This document shows, piece by piece, positions 53,845 to 64,000 of a stretch of DNA of 64,000 bases. Numbering within the stretch: position 1 is the stretch's first letter; each line of letters starts with the position of its first letter. The notes beneath the pieces are model-generated. The model searched no databases and was not told where the DNA came from. It was given only the letters and a program-made list of their open reading frames with translations. Origin of the DNA: Metopolophium dirhodum (lineage: Eukaryota; Arthropoda; Insecta; Hemiptera; Aphididae). The stretch covers positions 15,968,134 through 16,032,133 of the forward strand of contig NC_083564.1 in assembly GCF_019925205.1 (NCBI RefSeq), given 5' to 3'. A program made the translations under genes and the position numbers.

Positions 53845-56292
53845 AAAAGGTGGGTAAGTGGATGTCGCTCTGCTGTACATTGGTATTGTCCGAGTTGCGG
53901 TCGCAATAGACGAATTGCGGTCTTAATAATATTGAAGGTAAAATTAACGTCTTAATTGCGGTCAGTATCCGGTTATCGATTATCCGATGAGCTCTTATCC
54001 AATTTTCGATGAAATGTGTATCATACAAATATGAACTGGTTTAATATTATAAATGTATTAATTTTATTCGTTGAATGTGTGTTTTGTATTTTAAAATGTG
54101 ACTATATTATAATTTAATGTGTAAGTGTAACTATAAACTAACTATAAATTTGTATTTTGACGTAACGTATTTTGACCGTTTCATTTTTGTATTTAGCATA
54201 ATAATATGTAACTATGTCAATATTAAAAACATAATAATTATTAATCATATTTTTTTACCGCAACTAGGATTTTTACCTATTTTGATATTTATTTTGATAT
54301 TTTGATATTTTGATATGTTTTGATCCCGACCGCAACTCGGATTTTTTTTTTTACCTGATATAATCTCGACCGCAACTCGGTATCAACCGTACATTAGGTT
54401 ACAAGTGGGTCACTGTAATGGATGGTGTTAAATTTGAATTCAATGATATAATACCATTGTGTAAGAAAAACGATTCTGAGCGAAAACGGTCAGTCAGCCT
54501 ATAATATAATCAAGTATATTTGATGATATTATTGTGAATAAAGTAATTTATATATAACCTATTTACGTGGAGCCTTGTTTTAAATTTTCAATCCTTAGCC
54601 ATAAAAGTTAAACATTTTTTACATTTTTAATTACAAAATGATTAATAAATGTTGTCAAAATTTGAACTTTGTGCCTATGTATTTTTAATATTTTTCAACT
54701 GCTATTAGAACGATATATCAGGAGCCTTATATTAAATTTTAACGCTTTTTTACCCAACAAAAAATTTTTTATTGATATTTATAGAAAAAAAAAACTAAAA
54801 AAATTGAAAACCGACAATGTCTGTAAACCGCTAAAAAGAGTCAAAATATTTTCAAAATTTTATGGTGTATAGAAAATGCTAATATAAACATTCAGTGAAA
54901 TTTTCAAGTATCTACAGTCATTCGTTTTTTGATTACAATAAAATAAGAAAATTGTTACATGAGAAATCGAGTGAATATCAAATGTTGTAAGAATATAAAT
55001 TTCAGACGCTCATAAAAATTTAATTTAAGTTTCTTGTAGACATTTTTTTTTTTGATAAAGGTAGACAAACTTATGATTAATCTTATATTACATTTTAAAA
55101 TCTTAGATTTTAAAAGAAAAATTTTTATGAATTCTCAACTCAAAATAATTTGCTAATTTTCGTGATTTTTCAGTATTTTGTCAATATTTGAACTTAAAAT
55201 GCTTATAAATAAAAACTGTGACAAAGGATTTTTAATTTTTTTCATCTGCCTTTGAAACAATAACTTAGGAGCCTTCTATTAAATTTTCAAGCTTTTTTAC
55301 TCAACAGATTTTATTGATATTTATAGAAAAAAAAACTAAAAAAATTAAAAACTGACAATGTTCGTAAACAGCTCAAAAAATATGATGATATTATTGTGAA
55401 TAAAGTCATTTATATATGACCTATTTACGTGAAACCGTGTTTTAAATTTCTTATCCTTAGCTATAAAAGTTGAACATTTTATAATTTTTTAACTACAAAA
55501 TAATTATTAAATTATAAATTTGATAAATTTTGTCAAAATTTGAACTTTAAATGCTTATCAAAAAAAATTGTGCTATGTATTTTCAACTGCTATCAAAACG
55601 ATATATCAGATAATAAAATTTTATTGATATTTATAGAAAAAAAAACTAAAAAAAGGTGGGAAAGTGGATGTTACTCTGCTGTACAGTATGTTACAAGTGG
55701 GTCACTGTAATGGATGGTGTTAAATTTGAATTCAATGATATAATATCATTGTATAAGAAAAACGATTCTGAGCGAAAACGGTCCGTCAGCCTATGATATT
55801 ACCAAGTATATTTGATGATATTATTGTGAACAAAGTCATTTATATATAACCTATTTAAGTGGAACCTTGTTTTAAATTTCTAATTCTTAGCTATAAAAGT
55901 TGAACATTTTATAAATTTTTAACTACAAAATAAATATTACATTTTAAATTTGATATTTGATATAATATTAATAATATTAATATAACATAATTTGATATAA
56001 TTTTAAATATGATAACAGATTTTGCTTAAAAATACCCATTTTTCCTTAATTTTTCTTTTGTTTTTCACGTCGCTTTTGAATACTTCTGGGAAATTTTTAC
56101 TTTTTACCTCCCAAAGTACCAACTAGATTCACTTTCCTAACAGAAAAGTTACTATTGAAGAAAATCCAAGCACTTTTACTGTCTTAAAAGGTGATGACAG
56201 ACACAAAAATAAAAAAAATTAAAAAAATTAAAAAAATTAAAAAAAACACGCATCATTGTAAAATCAATACATTCATTGTTCCACTCAGAATC
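53845..56292 (+). repeat. stacked copies of the GATTCTGAGCG repeat, opposite orientation to 21412-22826
   Basis: The leading block GGTGGGTAAGTGGATG...CTGTACATT (53848-53881) is interrupted by a MITE and resumes at 54396. The body runs from GATTCTGAGCGAAAACGG (54472) to about 55380. A second partial body starts at 55381, and a third full start (GGTGGGAAAGTGGATG, 55655; GATTCTGAGCG, 55764) runs to the terminal CACTCAGAATCT at 56292. It is thus a nested or tandem triplet. Sequence closely matches the inverted copy 30 kb away. Confidence 0.8.
53875..54395. mobile_element. 507-bp MITE nested in the repeat, 7-bp TSD
   Basis: Insert 53882-54388 with ends GGTATTGTCCGAGTTGCGGTCG and CGACCGCAACTCGGTATCAACC (inverse of each other with a few mismatches), flanked by GTACATT at 53875-53881 and 54389-54395. 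Other copies of the host repeat read continuously across this point (CTGTACAATAGGTTACAAG), proving the insertion. Subterminal TTGCGGTC repeats occur two to three times on each side. Superfamily not assigned. Confidence 0.85.
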
Positions 56293-57199
56293 TAAAATAA
56301 AGGGGCACCATAAAATACTCGTATAGTTGAAATACACGCAAAAACTGCCGGACCATAATTACAGGAAGCAACACGATTCGCGAAAAAATTTCTTGAGAAA
56401 GCATAGCATGTTTGTAGTTAAAGAATAAAGTTTGAAAATACAATAATCTAATTGGAAATTTTACATAGAAGTGCTTGGTGTAGTTTTCAAATCATTGTGA
56501 ATAATATTAACAGAGTTATAGCCAATTTAACGAAAAATTATTGTAGCTTATTTTCAATATTATATTAGATAATATTCCCCGTGGCCGCATAACAATGCAC
56601 TATCTAACTCCTATGGCAACCAATCAACAAATAAACAAAAAATAATAATACTAATTTCAAATATTACCATCATAATCTGCAAAAATAAAAGAAATAAGAA
56701 CATCATTGTAATATAAATATTATGTTCCTGAAATAATAAGGTATCAACAAAAAATGAGTGAAATCCCATACTAATAAAGAAAACCGCTCTAAAAGTAGTT
56801 GCTATAATTTTTTGAACTAAAGATATTATTTAAGCATAAATAATATCTATAGTTCAAAGACTTAGCTACCTATAAAATAATATCACAACTTTTAGAGCCT
56901 TTTTTTTATAATTAGCGTTTTTTTTTTACACGGAGTATAGTGGAATATTTTTGTTGGTATTATATATTAGTTATACAGTCTAAAAGACCTGACGAATTGA
57001 AAATTAAAAATCTATACTAGTGATCGGCACGTAAAATAAAGTTATGCAATGTAGGTATATGGACAGTAAATATTTTAAAATTTATGAATTTATAAATTTA
57101 ATGACTGAAAATTCCCAAAAAGAATATTTTAGAAAAAAATACCTATTATAGTATTATACAGAGTTATAACAAATTTAACTAGAAATTATTGTAGCGAAT
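56293..57199. other. gene-free; hairpin inside
   Basis: 56783-56900 forms an imperfect hairpin: GCTCTAAAAGTAGTTGCTAT and GAACTAAAGATATTATT pair with AATAATATCTATAGTTC and ATCACAACTTTTAGAGC. Otherwise AT-rich DNA without genes. Confidence 0.6.
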
Positions 57200-57520
57200 T
57201 TTCAACATGGTTTATCATTGTATTCAAATACAACACTACAACTACTGTACAGAAGATCGGTACCAACTTGTCCACCTTTTGATGTAAAACGTCTTTCTTG
57301 TGGTGGGAGTGGAAAAAAAATCGTAATGAAAAATGAAACGACACGTTTGTTTATTTACTTATTTTGAATGTCATGCGGAGTGCACGTATTGATTTTTCTC
57401 ATTCTCTCCCTTATTCACTTAGGATAATAATTTATATAATATTTCACGGGCCTCAATACTTATGAAAGAAGTTTTACTTCCCCAGAGTGTAATGGTGGGC
57501 TCACACACTCTTATTTTTTT
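57200..57520 (+). repeat. dispersed repeat (GTTTATTTA...CACACACTC family)
   Basis: Contains CAACTACTGTACAGAAGATC, GAAACGACACGTTTGTTTA, TTATGAAAGAAGTTTTACTT and GGTGGGCTCACACACTC. It is related to 50045-50360 (same order) and, inverted, to 13440-13660. Confidence 0.65.
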
Positions 57521-58174
57521 TATACTTATTACTTATTTTATCTTTAATACAATAGTATTACCTATATAATATATAAGGAAATTTAGTATTAACAATTAGT
57601 TTGTTCTATTTATTCTACATTATACCCATAAAAACGGTAAGTACATGCATAACTAGAAAAATTATCAAAATTAAAAATTACTTGATATTAACTTATATAT
57701 TATAATATTTGTGATATATTTTCTTAACTTATAATTAATTCTTATTTTAATATAAATACAAAATCATCATTACCTTTTAATCCAGGATCACCACTACAAC
57801 TTACAATAAATATCACAGTTATTGTTATTGAAACTGTAAAAGAAATCATAGTTGGTGTTAAGATAACTACAAAGAACGACCACCAATGTTACTTTACAAA
57901 GAATATAATATAACTAAATTCTGACTAGCTAAAATATAATACTTAAGTTTTTATGAATTAACAACTAACTAAATATTTGATGTTTGAAAAACATGTATCT
58001 TCTTGAAACATGATAATATAAAACTGCAGTGCGCATGACCACAATTTGTTCATTTTTTGTTACATGACGTGTTATACTTCTATATCTAAATTTATACCGA
58101 TATTATAAAGAGGTAAAATTGTTTGTTTGGGGTAATCTCCGGTAGGTACTGGAGTGGTGCTCATAAATCTTTAA
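57521..58174. other. gene-free; short block repeated later
   Basis: 58055-58140 (TTACATGACGTGTTATACTT ... AGAGGTAAAATTGTTTGTTTG) recurs at 63747-63838. Nothing else recognisable. Confidence 0.55.
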
Positions 58175-58442
58175 ATAGATTATAATTATAAGGATAATTT
58201 ATAAGATTATTTTCATTAAATTAATTATGCTCATCATTTATCAATGATAAAATAAAAATAGAAAATATTAAAAAGAAATATAAACAAAAAAATAACGATA
58301 TAGATTTAGCAAAAACCGATAGTAATATTTATTAGTTTGTATAATGATATACATATAATGGCATTTAAATAAAATATTTTTTTTTATCGAACAAAAAGGG
58401 GTACGTTTTTTGCTTTACAATAAATGAGTAACATACTATACT

Positions 58443-59432
58443 ATAATTTTGGTTGCATCCAAAAACCGCACACTTTTGATTCTGACCCTAAAAAGGTCAA
58501 TAGCCAAAAACCGCACAGCTTATCGGTCATTGTATAACAAATTACCGTACATTTATAGTGGGTTAAAACCGCACACTATTTTTATTGAAAATAGTGAAAA
58601 GATAAGATTATAAGATATGTACAATTCAAAAAGGCTGTAGATTCCACTTTGGTCAAGCTTTATGGTGGAAAATCCAATCAAACAATAACCTTCGACAGTC
58701 ATATAATGCTAATCAAAATGAAACTGGTGAGTGGCTAAAAATGTTTTTTGGATTACCAATTTTACCAGTACATGAAGTCACTGAGGCATTCATTGATTTA
58801 ATGTCCATATGTCCACAAGATGCATGTTCTGCATTTGAAGACTACATTCTTAACACCTACATTGAAAGACAATTCCCAATGGAAATTTGGACCCATCCAA
58901 TCAGTGCAAAAATAACTACAAGGACTACAAATGGAGCTGAAAGATTTCACCAAAGGTTTAATTCTGAATTTTATTCTCCGAATCCATCTGTATTTATAGT
59001 TATTGATGTTTTAAGAAATATTCATATCGATACATTGACACGTATGAACCAGTACCATAAGGGAATTCAAAATATAATCCGTCCAATTGACGTACATTTT
59101 TTTTAAAATAATATTTTAAATTATTGAATATATACATTTTTTAGTTGACATTTATTTCAAATTAATAATTTAAATTTTTAAATATATACATTTTGTCTGA
59201 TGAACTATGAGAATAATGAGAACAAATAATTAATTATCACATATTTTTGCGTTTTTCGTTTATCGACCTTTTGGGGTCAAAATCATAAGTGTGCAGTTTT
59301 TGAATACGAAAATTTTTAAAATTGTGCTGTTTTAACCTATTAATTGTGTGCGGTTTTAACCTACCAAAAGTGTGCGGTTTTGTCCTGTATTTTATCAAAA
59401 GTGTGCGGTTTTTGGAGTCAACGATAATTTTG
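58443..59432 (+). mobile_element. MULE remnant with 9-bp TSD
   Basis: Element 58452-59423 (972 bp), flanked by ATAATTTTG at 58443-58451 and 59424-59432. Ends share CCAAAAACCGCACACTTTTGAT in inverted orientation, with further AAAACCGCACA/TGTGCGGTTTT repeats inside both ends. A 9-bp TSD fits Mutator-like elements. The second genomic copy at 62365 reads ATAATTGTG once, with no element: a preserved empty site. Confidence 0.95.
58632..59106 (+). pseudogene. MULE transposase, C-terminal fragment
   Basis: Open frame of about 158 codons. It starts GCRFHFGQALWWKIQ and RQSYNANQNETGEWLKMFF, matching the conserved 'GC.FHF.QA.W' segment downstream of the MULE DDE core, then LPVHEVTEAFIDLM and TNGAERFHQRFNSEF. 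The catalytic N-terminal two thirds are missing, so the element is non-autonomous although this part is uninterrupted. The natural stop is at 59104-59106. Confidence 0.85.
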
Positions 59433-60428
59433 TATAATTTAATCAAATCGGTATTTCCCATGAGCGTATACAATTAAACTCAACAATCGCGCAGCCAATT
59501 ACTTAAAAATATTTTACTTTCTGTTATAAATTGCACCCATATATAATAACGAATACAATTAAAATTTTTTTTTTTGTGAGCCATTAAATAATGGTGTGAG
59601 TGCACTATTTAAAATACGAATATTACAACAAATTTTTGTTATCAATATTAAAGTATGGCGAATGGTGTCTAAATATGTATCGTCATGGTTGTGATTTGAG
59701 TGTTGCAGTACTCACTACTCGACAATATTTTATACGCGGTAATTCATTTTTACATTCTTATATTTTAATTTCATAATATATTTAACATAATCGTATAGGT
59801 CGGAGGAAATTAATACTATGCATAGTTAGGTGGTAATATTGTATTGCACGACAATGATAATTAACTATAAAAAGTTACAACAGTAAAAATGTTAACTAAA
59901 TAAGTGGGTTAGTTAAAAACAAAAATAATTAACTAGTTAAGTTAATGCCCACCTTTGCATCATGTATATTATAGAATTATATATTAACATTTAGTTAAAA
60001 TCTCAAGGATCTCAAGGTTAATCGTTGTTGAAAATATAAAAATTTGCTTGTTTTATATATTATAAATTGCTGTTGGATTGTTGCTAGCTTTCTGCAGATA
60101 ATATTATGTAGAACACACGATAATATTCAAACTGTGTGTGTACAACTGTAAATTATTTATTTATTTTGTATTCATTAGGTACCATCGTCCTACATACCGC
60201 AAACCAAAATTGTAGTTTTTTAGCATTACAAATTACCATTGTAGTTTCTTAACGTTACTAATAACCATTACATTTTGGTACCTTTACATGTTGAACATTT
60301 TGTGTTATTTTATTCTATTTCTCTGTGTGATTACAAATTTTAAAAATTTTCAGTAAACACATACTTAGATCTCATAAGTAATTTGAACATTTCACTTTTT
60401 CCAATTTCACCCCCCCCCCCCCCCCCCC

Positions 60429-62092
60429 GTAAATTTAACGAATATTTAGGCATTAATAAGTCGCAAACGGATTACTCAAATTAAATTATGTAAACGTTAA
60501 AATTATTTTTCCCAGTTATGTTTATAGATTTTCGCTATCGAAAAAAGGTATTACCATTTGAAAATCGAAAATTGATAATGTTTTATCAAATAAGGGAGGA
60601 AGTTAAAACTATCAACATTTTAACACAGTGTAAAATAGTAAAACCTAGAAAGTTTAAAAAAAAATTATTTTAAAATTTTTAATACTTCCCGAGATATTAA
60701 CTGGTTTATGATAAAAAAATCATCCTGTATTGATACATTTTGAGATATTGTCTTGCTTTACTTCTAAATATCGACAGAAGTATAATTTATATGATTATAT
60801 TTGAACAGGAAAATTGTTATTAGGTTTGATCTACGAAGAAGAAACAATTATTATTTATATCTAAAAAAGTACTGTCATGAATGAATAAATATAATATAAC
60901 TGATTGCTTTTACTTATCCATACTTTTGAAAACTCTTATGAAAAATTCTATTATTATTTAAATTATATATTACCGAGAATATTATAAAAATAAAAGTGTT
61001 CGTACTTATTTTAGTTTTATCATTATCTTAACCTTTACTTTTTTTAGAACCTATCCTAACCCACTCAATCCATCTTAATTGGTGGTCGACCAGCACGGAG
61101 TTGCCCGATTGCAACCAGAATTCAGGTAGTTGTATTTTATACCAAATATAAGTATCCCGATCGCGTCCAAACACACATTGGTTCACAAAATAGCTTATCT
61201 ATATAAATATAAAAATGAATGTATGTCGTCTGTCTGTGTATCTGTGTGTCCATATTACCATGGCAACCATTTATATATTATTTTGAAATTTCCGATGGAA
61301 TGTTTTGTATATAAATGGTTGCCATGATGATATGTAAAACATATAATTCATATAGAGTTTGTATTTTTAATTGGCAACGACGTACGTTGGATCAGCTTGT
61401 AATTAATAAAATAAAGTATTGGAGATATTTGTATATAAAATTCAAATACAATGTCTCGTTTATGATTATTACAAATAATATACCGACCTTTGAGAGTCGA
61501 AAATTATATTTTACAAGACTGTAAATAGTATATGTATATACATACAAATTGTCAAATAATTGTCTACAATAAAAAAAAACATAGAAAAAACAATTAATAT
61601 ATCAATAAATAGTAATTAAAATCATCAACCATAATCATCATCATCATCATCATCATTATAAGTGTCTAGTGTCTACCAAATAAACGAAAAATGTTTGGAT
61701 TTTAGCCACTGAAGGTTATAGAAGCTAAATCTATGGCTTAATATTCACCTACCGCTTCAGGTTCTAAAAATGGTAATCCAAATATGTATGTTAAAAACTT
61801 GCCTCTATTACTATATTTGTCTTTACAAACTTTAGTTTTGATAACCACTGTATAGGTATTTCCTACCTACTATGTATAAGCCGCAATCGGGTGGATACAC
61901 ATGAATTGCGTCCCGAAATAAAATAATTGATAAGGGAGTACACGAATTGCGTCCGGCCCTATCTAATCTTTTAAAGTACATTTACTAATTCCGAACCAAC
62001 TTAATAATAGTTTTCCTATAAAAATATACTTCTTTAATCCATGTGCCACACACCCATAAGGTTGCAAATGATTGTATTTCTCTTGTAGTATC
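60429..62092. other. gene-free stretch between the duplicated copies
   Basis: AT-rich. Contains the Helitron-like hairpin segment at 61196-61400, an ATC/CAT microsatellite at 61630-61657, and near 61880-61960 three GAATTGCGTCC/CCGCAATCGGG motifs resembling the GTTGCGGTC ends of the 53882-54388 MITE. No gene. Confidence 0.5.
61196..61400 (+). mobile_element. Helitron-like fragment with a perfect 19-bp hairpin
   Basis: TATAAATATAAAAATGAATG at the left and TTGGATCAGCTTG at the right resemble the fragment at 24470-24583. Between them, CATGGCAACCATTTATATA (61259-61277) and TATATAAATGGTTGCCATG (61308-61326) form a perfect inverted repeat with a 30-nt loop. Confidence 0.4.
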
Positions 62093-63370
62093 TTCTAGAT
62101 TATAATTATAAGGATTATTTATAAGGTTATTTTTATTAAATTAATTATGCTCATCATTCATCAATGATAAAATAAATATAGAAAATATTAAAAAAAAATA
62201 TAAAAAAAAAATAACGATATAGATTTAGCAAAAACCAATAGTAATATTTATTAGTTTGTATAATGGTATACATATAATGGCATTTAAATATAATATTTTT
62301 TTTTATCGAACAAAAAAGGGTACGTTTTTTGCTTTACAATAAATGAGTAACATACTGTACTATAATTGTGTATGATTTAATCAAATCGGTATTTCCCATG
62401 AGCGTATACAATTAAACTCAACAATCGCGCAGCCAATTACTTAAAAATATTTTACTTTCTGTTATAAATTGCACCCATATATAATAACGAATACAATTAA
62501 AATTTTTTTTTTTGTGAGCCATTAAATAATGGTGTGAGTGCACTATTTAAAATACGAATATTACAACAAATTTTTGTTATCAATATTAAAGTATGGCGAA
62601 TGGTGTCTAAATATGTATCGTCATGGTTGTGATTTGAGTGTTGCAGTACTCACTACTCGACAATATTTTATACGCGGTAATTCATTTTTACATTCTTATA
62701 TTTTAATTTCATAATATATTTAACATAATCGTATAGGTCGGAGGAAATTAATACTATGCATAGTTAGGTGGTAATATTGTATTGCACGACAATGATAATT
62801 AACTATAAAAAGTTACAACAGTAAAAATGTTAACTAAATAAGTGGGTTAGTTAAAAACAAAAATAATTAACTAGTTAAGTTAATGCCCACCTTTGCATCA
62901 TGTATATTATAGAATTATATATTAACATTTAGTTAAAATCTCAAGGATCTCAAGGTTAATCGTTGTTGAAAATATAAAAATTTGCTTGTTTTATATATTA
63001 TAAATTGCTGTTGGATTGTTGCTAGCTTTCTGCAGATAATATTATGTAGAACACACGATAATATTCAAACTGTGTGTGTACAACTGTAAATTATTTATTT
63101 ATTTTGTATTCATTAGGTACCATCGTCCTACATACCGCAAACCAAAATTGTAGTTTTTTAGCATTACAAATTACCATTGTAGTTTCTTAACGTTACTAAT
63201 AACCATTACATTTTGGTACCTTTACATGTTGAACATTTTGTGTTATTTTATTCTATTTCTCTGTGTGATTACAAATTTTAAAAATTTTCAGTAAACACAT
63301 ACTTAGATCTCATAAGTAATTTGAACATTTCACTTTTTCCAATTTCACCCCCCCCCCCCCCCCCCCCCCC
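62093..63370 (+). repeat. local duplication, copy 2 (empty MULE site)
   Basis: Colinear with 58175-60428 minus the MULE, from GATTATAATTATAAGGAT to a C23 run at 63348-63370. Retains the unoccupied target ATAATTGTG near 62364-62372. Confidence 0.93.
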
Positions 63371-64000
63371 ACCAACATCTATAAATTTAGCTTGAATATA
63401 TTGAAATTTCTGAATTTTCAAACGAATTCAGATCAGTTTTTTGAAATATTATCGCTTTATTAAATCGGTTGGTAGGATAGAACAAAAAAAAAGCGGGAGT
63501 GGTAAGTCGTTGCGGGGTGGAGGTCAGGTGACAGGTGTTGCGTAACATTGTTGTTTACTTTATATTTTAAACGCGCAATAGCTTACTTATAACTAGAGCT
63601 GTAAATTACGGTTTTTTCAAAATTATTTTTTTATAAGGGAATTTGTAATTATTTATTTTTTAAATTATAGGCCATTCGTTAATTATTCATTTAACCTTTA
63701 TCCTTTACCTTTGATGTATTAGTGTAAATATTTAAATGTACCAAGTTATGTTACATGACGTGTTATACTTCTATATCTATATTCTATATCTAAATCTATA
63801 CCGATAATTTAAAGAGGTAAAATTGTTTGTTTGGTGTAATCTTACTTATCCTTAGCTTAATCCTTTACTTATCCTATACTTAAACCACTATATCACTGAT
63901 TAATAAAGGCTGTACCTATTTTGTATGTAGAATTATTTAATAAAACAATGATCCTAATAGTAATATTGTCATAGAAGCACGTCGCGAGGAGTCGATTTCG
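63371..64000. other. gene-free end of window
   Basis: AT-rich, with the 63747-63838 copy of the block at 58055-58140. No gene. Confidence 0.5.

Larger units (their letters stand above)
58175..60428 (+). repeat. local duplication, copy 1 (carries the MULE)
   Basis: 58175-58451 and 59424-60428 together match 62093-63370. The copy ends in a C19 run at 60410-60428. The part to the right of the MULE looks identical to copy 2 over about 970 bp by eye; the part to the left has many differences. No gene is recognised in the duplicated sequence itself. Confidence 0.93.

Noticed and set aside
61630..61657. CRISPR-like or structured repeat array
   Set aside because: It is a simple CAT/ATC microsatellite; no CRISPR arrays exist in this window.

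Overview
This looks like nuclear DNA from an insect, most likely an aphid or close hemipteran relative. It is very AT-rich, contains short (CCTAA)n/(TTAGG)n arthropod telomeric tracts, and is crowded with dispersed repeats of the kind I associate with aphid genomes (a family carrying GATTCTGAGCG, ZBED and DUF659-type hAT transposons, MULE and Tigger remnants, several LINE clades, a Ty3/gypsy-like element). The species call is inference. I found no convincing single-copy host gene. All family assignments and similarity judgements were made by eye; no search was run. || LAYOUT. (1) 1-4951: a compact run of uninterrupted viral-type genes from a Maverick/Polinton or adintovirus-like dsDNA element: packaging ATPase on the minus strand, then, divergently, a phospholipase-A2-domain virion protein, an adenain-like protease, two tandem penton-like paralogues, a 52-residue basic protein and a major-capsid-like protein. 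Spacing is 2-21 nt or overlapping. Polymerase and integrase are not in the window and would lie to the left if present. (2) 4993-6225: a GC-rich block on the minus strand that looks like the 5' end of an R1-clade (TRAS/SART-like) LINE: ORF1 fragment, GC-rich leader, 16 copies of a 22-bp minisatellite, then five telomeric TAACC units. (3) 6226-24101: AT-rich repeat land with an internally deleted LINE (8620-10700), a second R1-type gag fragment (11284-11545), foldback elements, and hAT elements with exact 8-bp target duplications (18345-18710 and 21001-24101). (4) 24102-38789: a DUF659-type hAT copy with an intron (25043-26678), foldbacks, two decayed LINE fragments and mostly gene-free DNA. 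(5) 38785-43379: a complete-looking Ty3/gypsy-like LTR element with a 5-bp TSD but broken frames and missing catalytic residues. (6) 44358-45346 Tigger/pogo remnant; 46660-49419 a 5'-truncated LINE with an 849-codon open frame and a 13-bp TSD. (7) 49451-57520: more inverted-repeat elements, an unexplained GC-rich coding-like island (52126-53105) and a nested repeat stack (53845-56292). (8) 58055-63838: a local duplication in which one copy carries a MULE and the other preserves the empty site. || HOW THE GENES WORK TOGETHER. Only the first 4.8 kb has genes that plausibly cooperate: ATPase (genome packaging), protease (maturation), PLA2 protein (membrane breach), penton-like and major capsid proteins (shell). 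They form most of a virion-assembly module with no visible stop codon or frameshift. Almost everything else is transposon sequence at various stages of decay.
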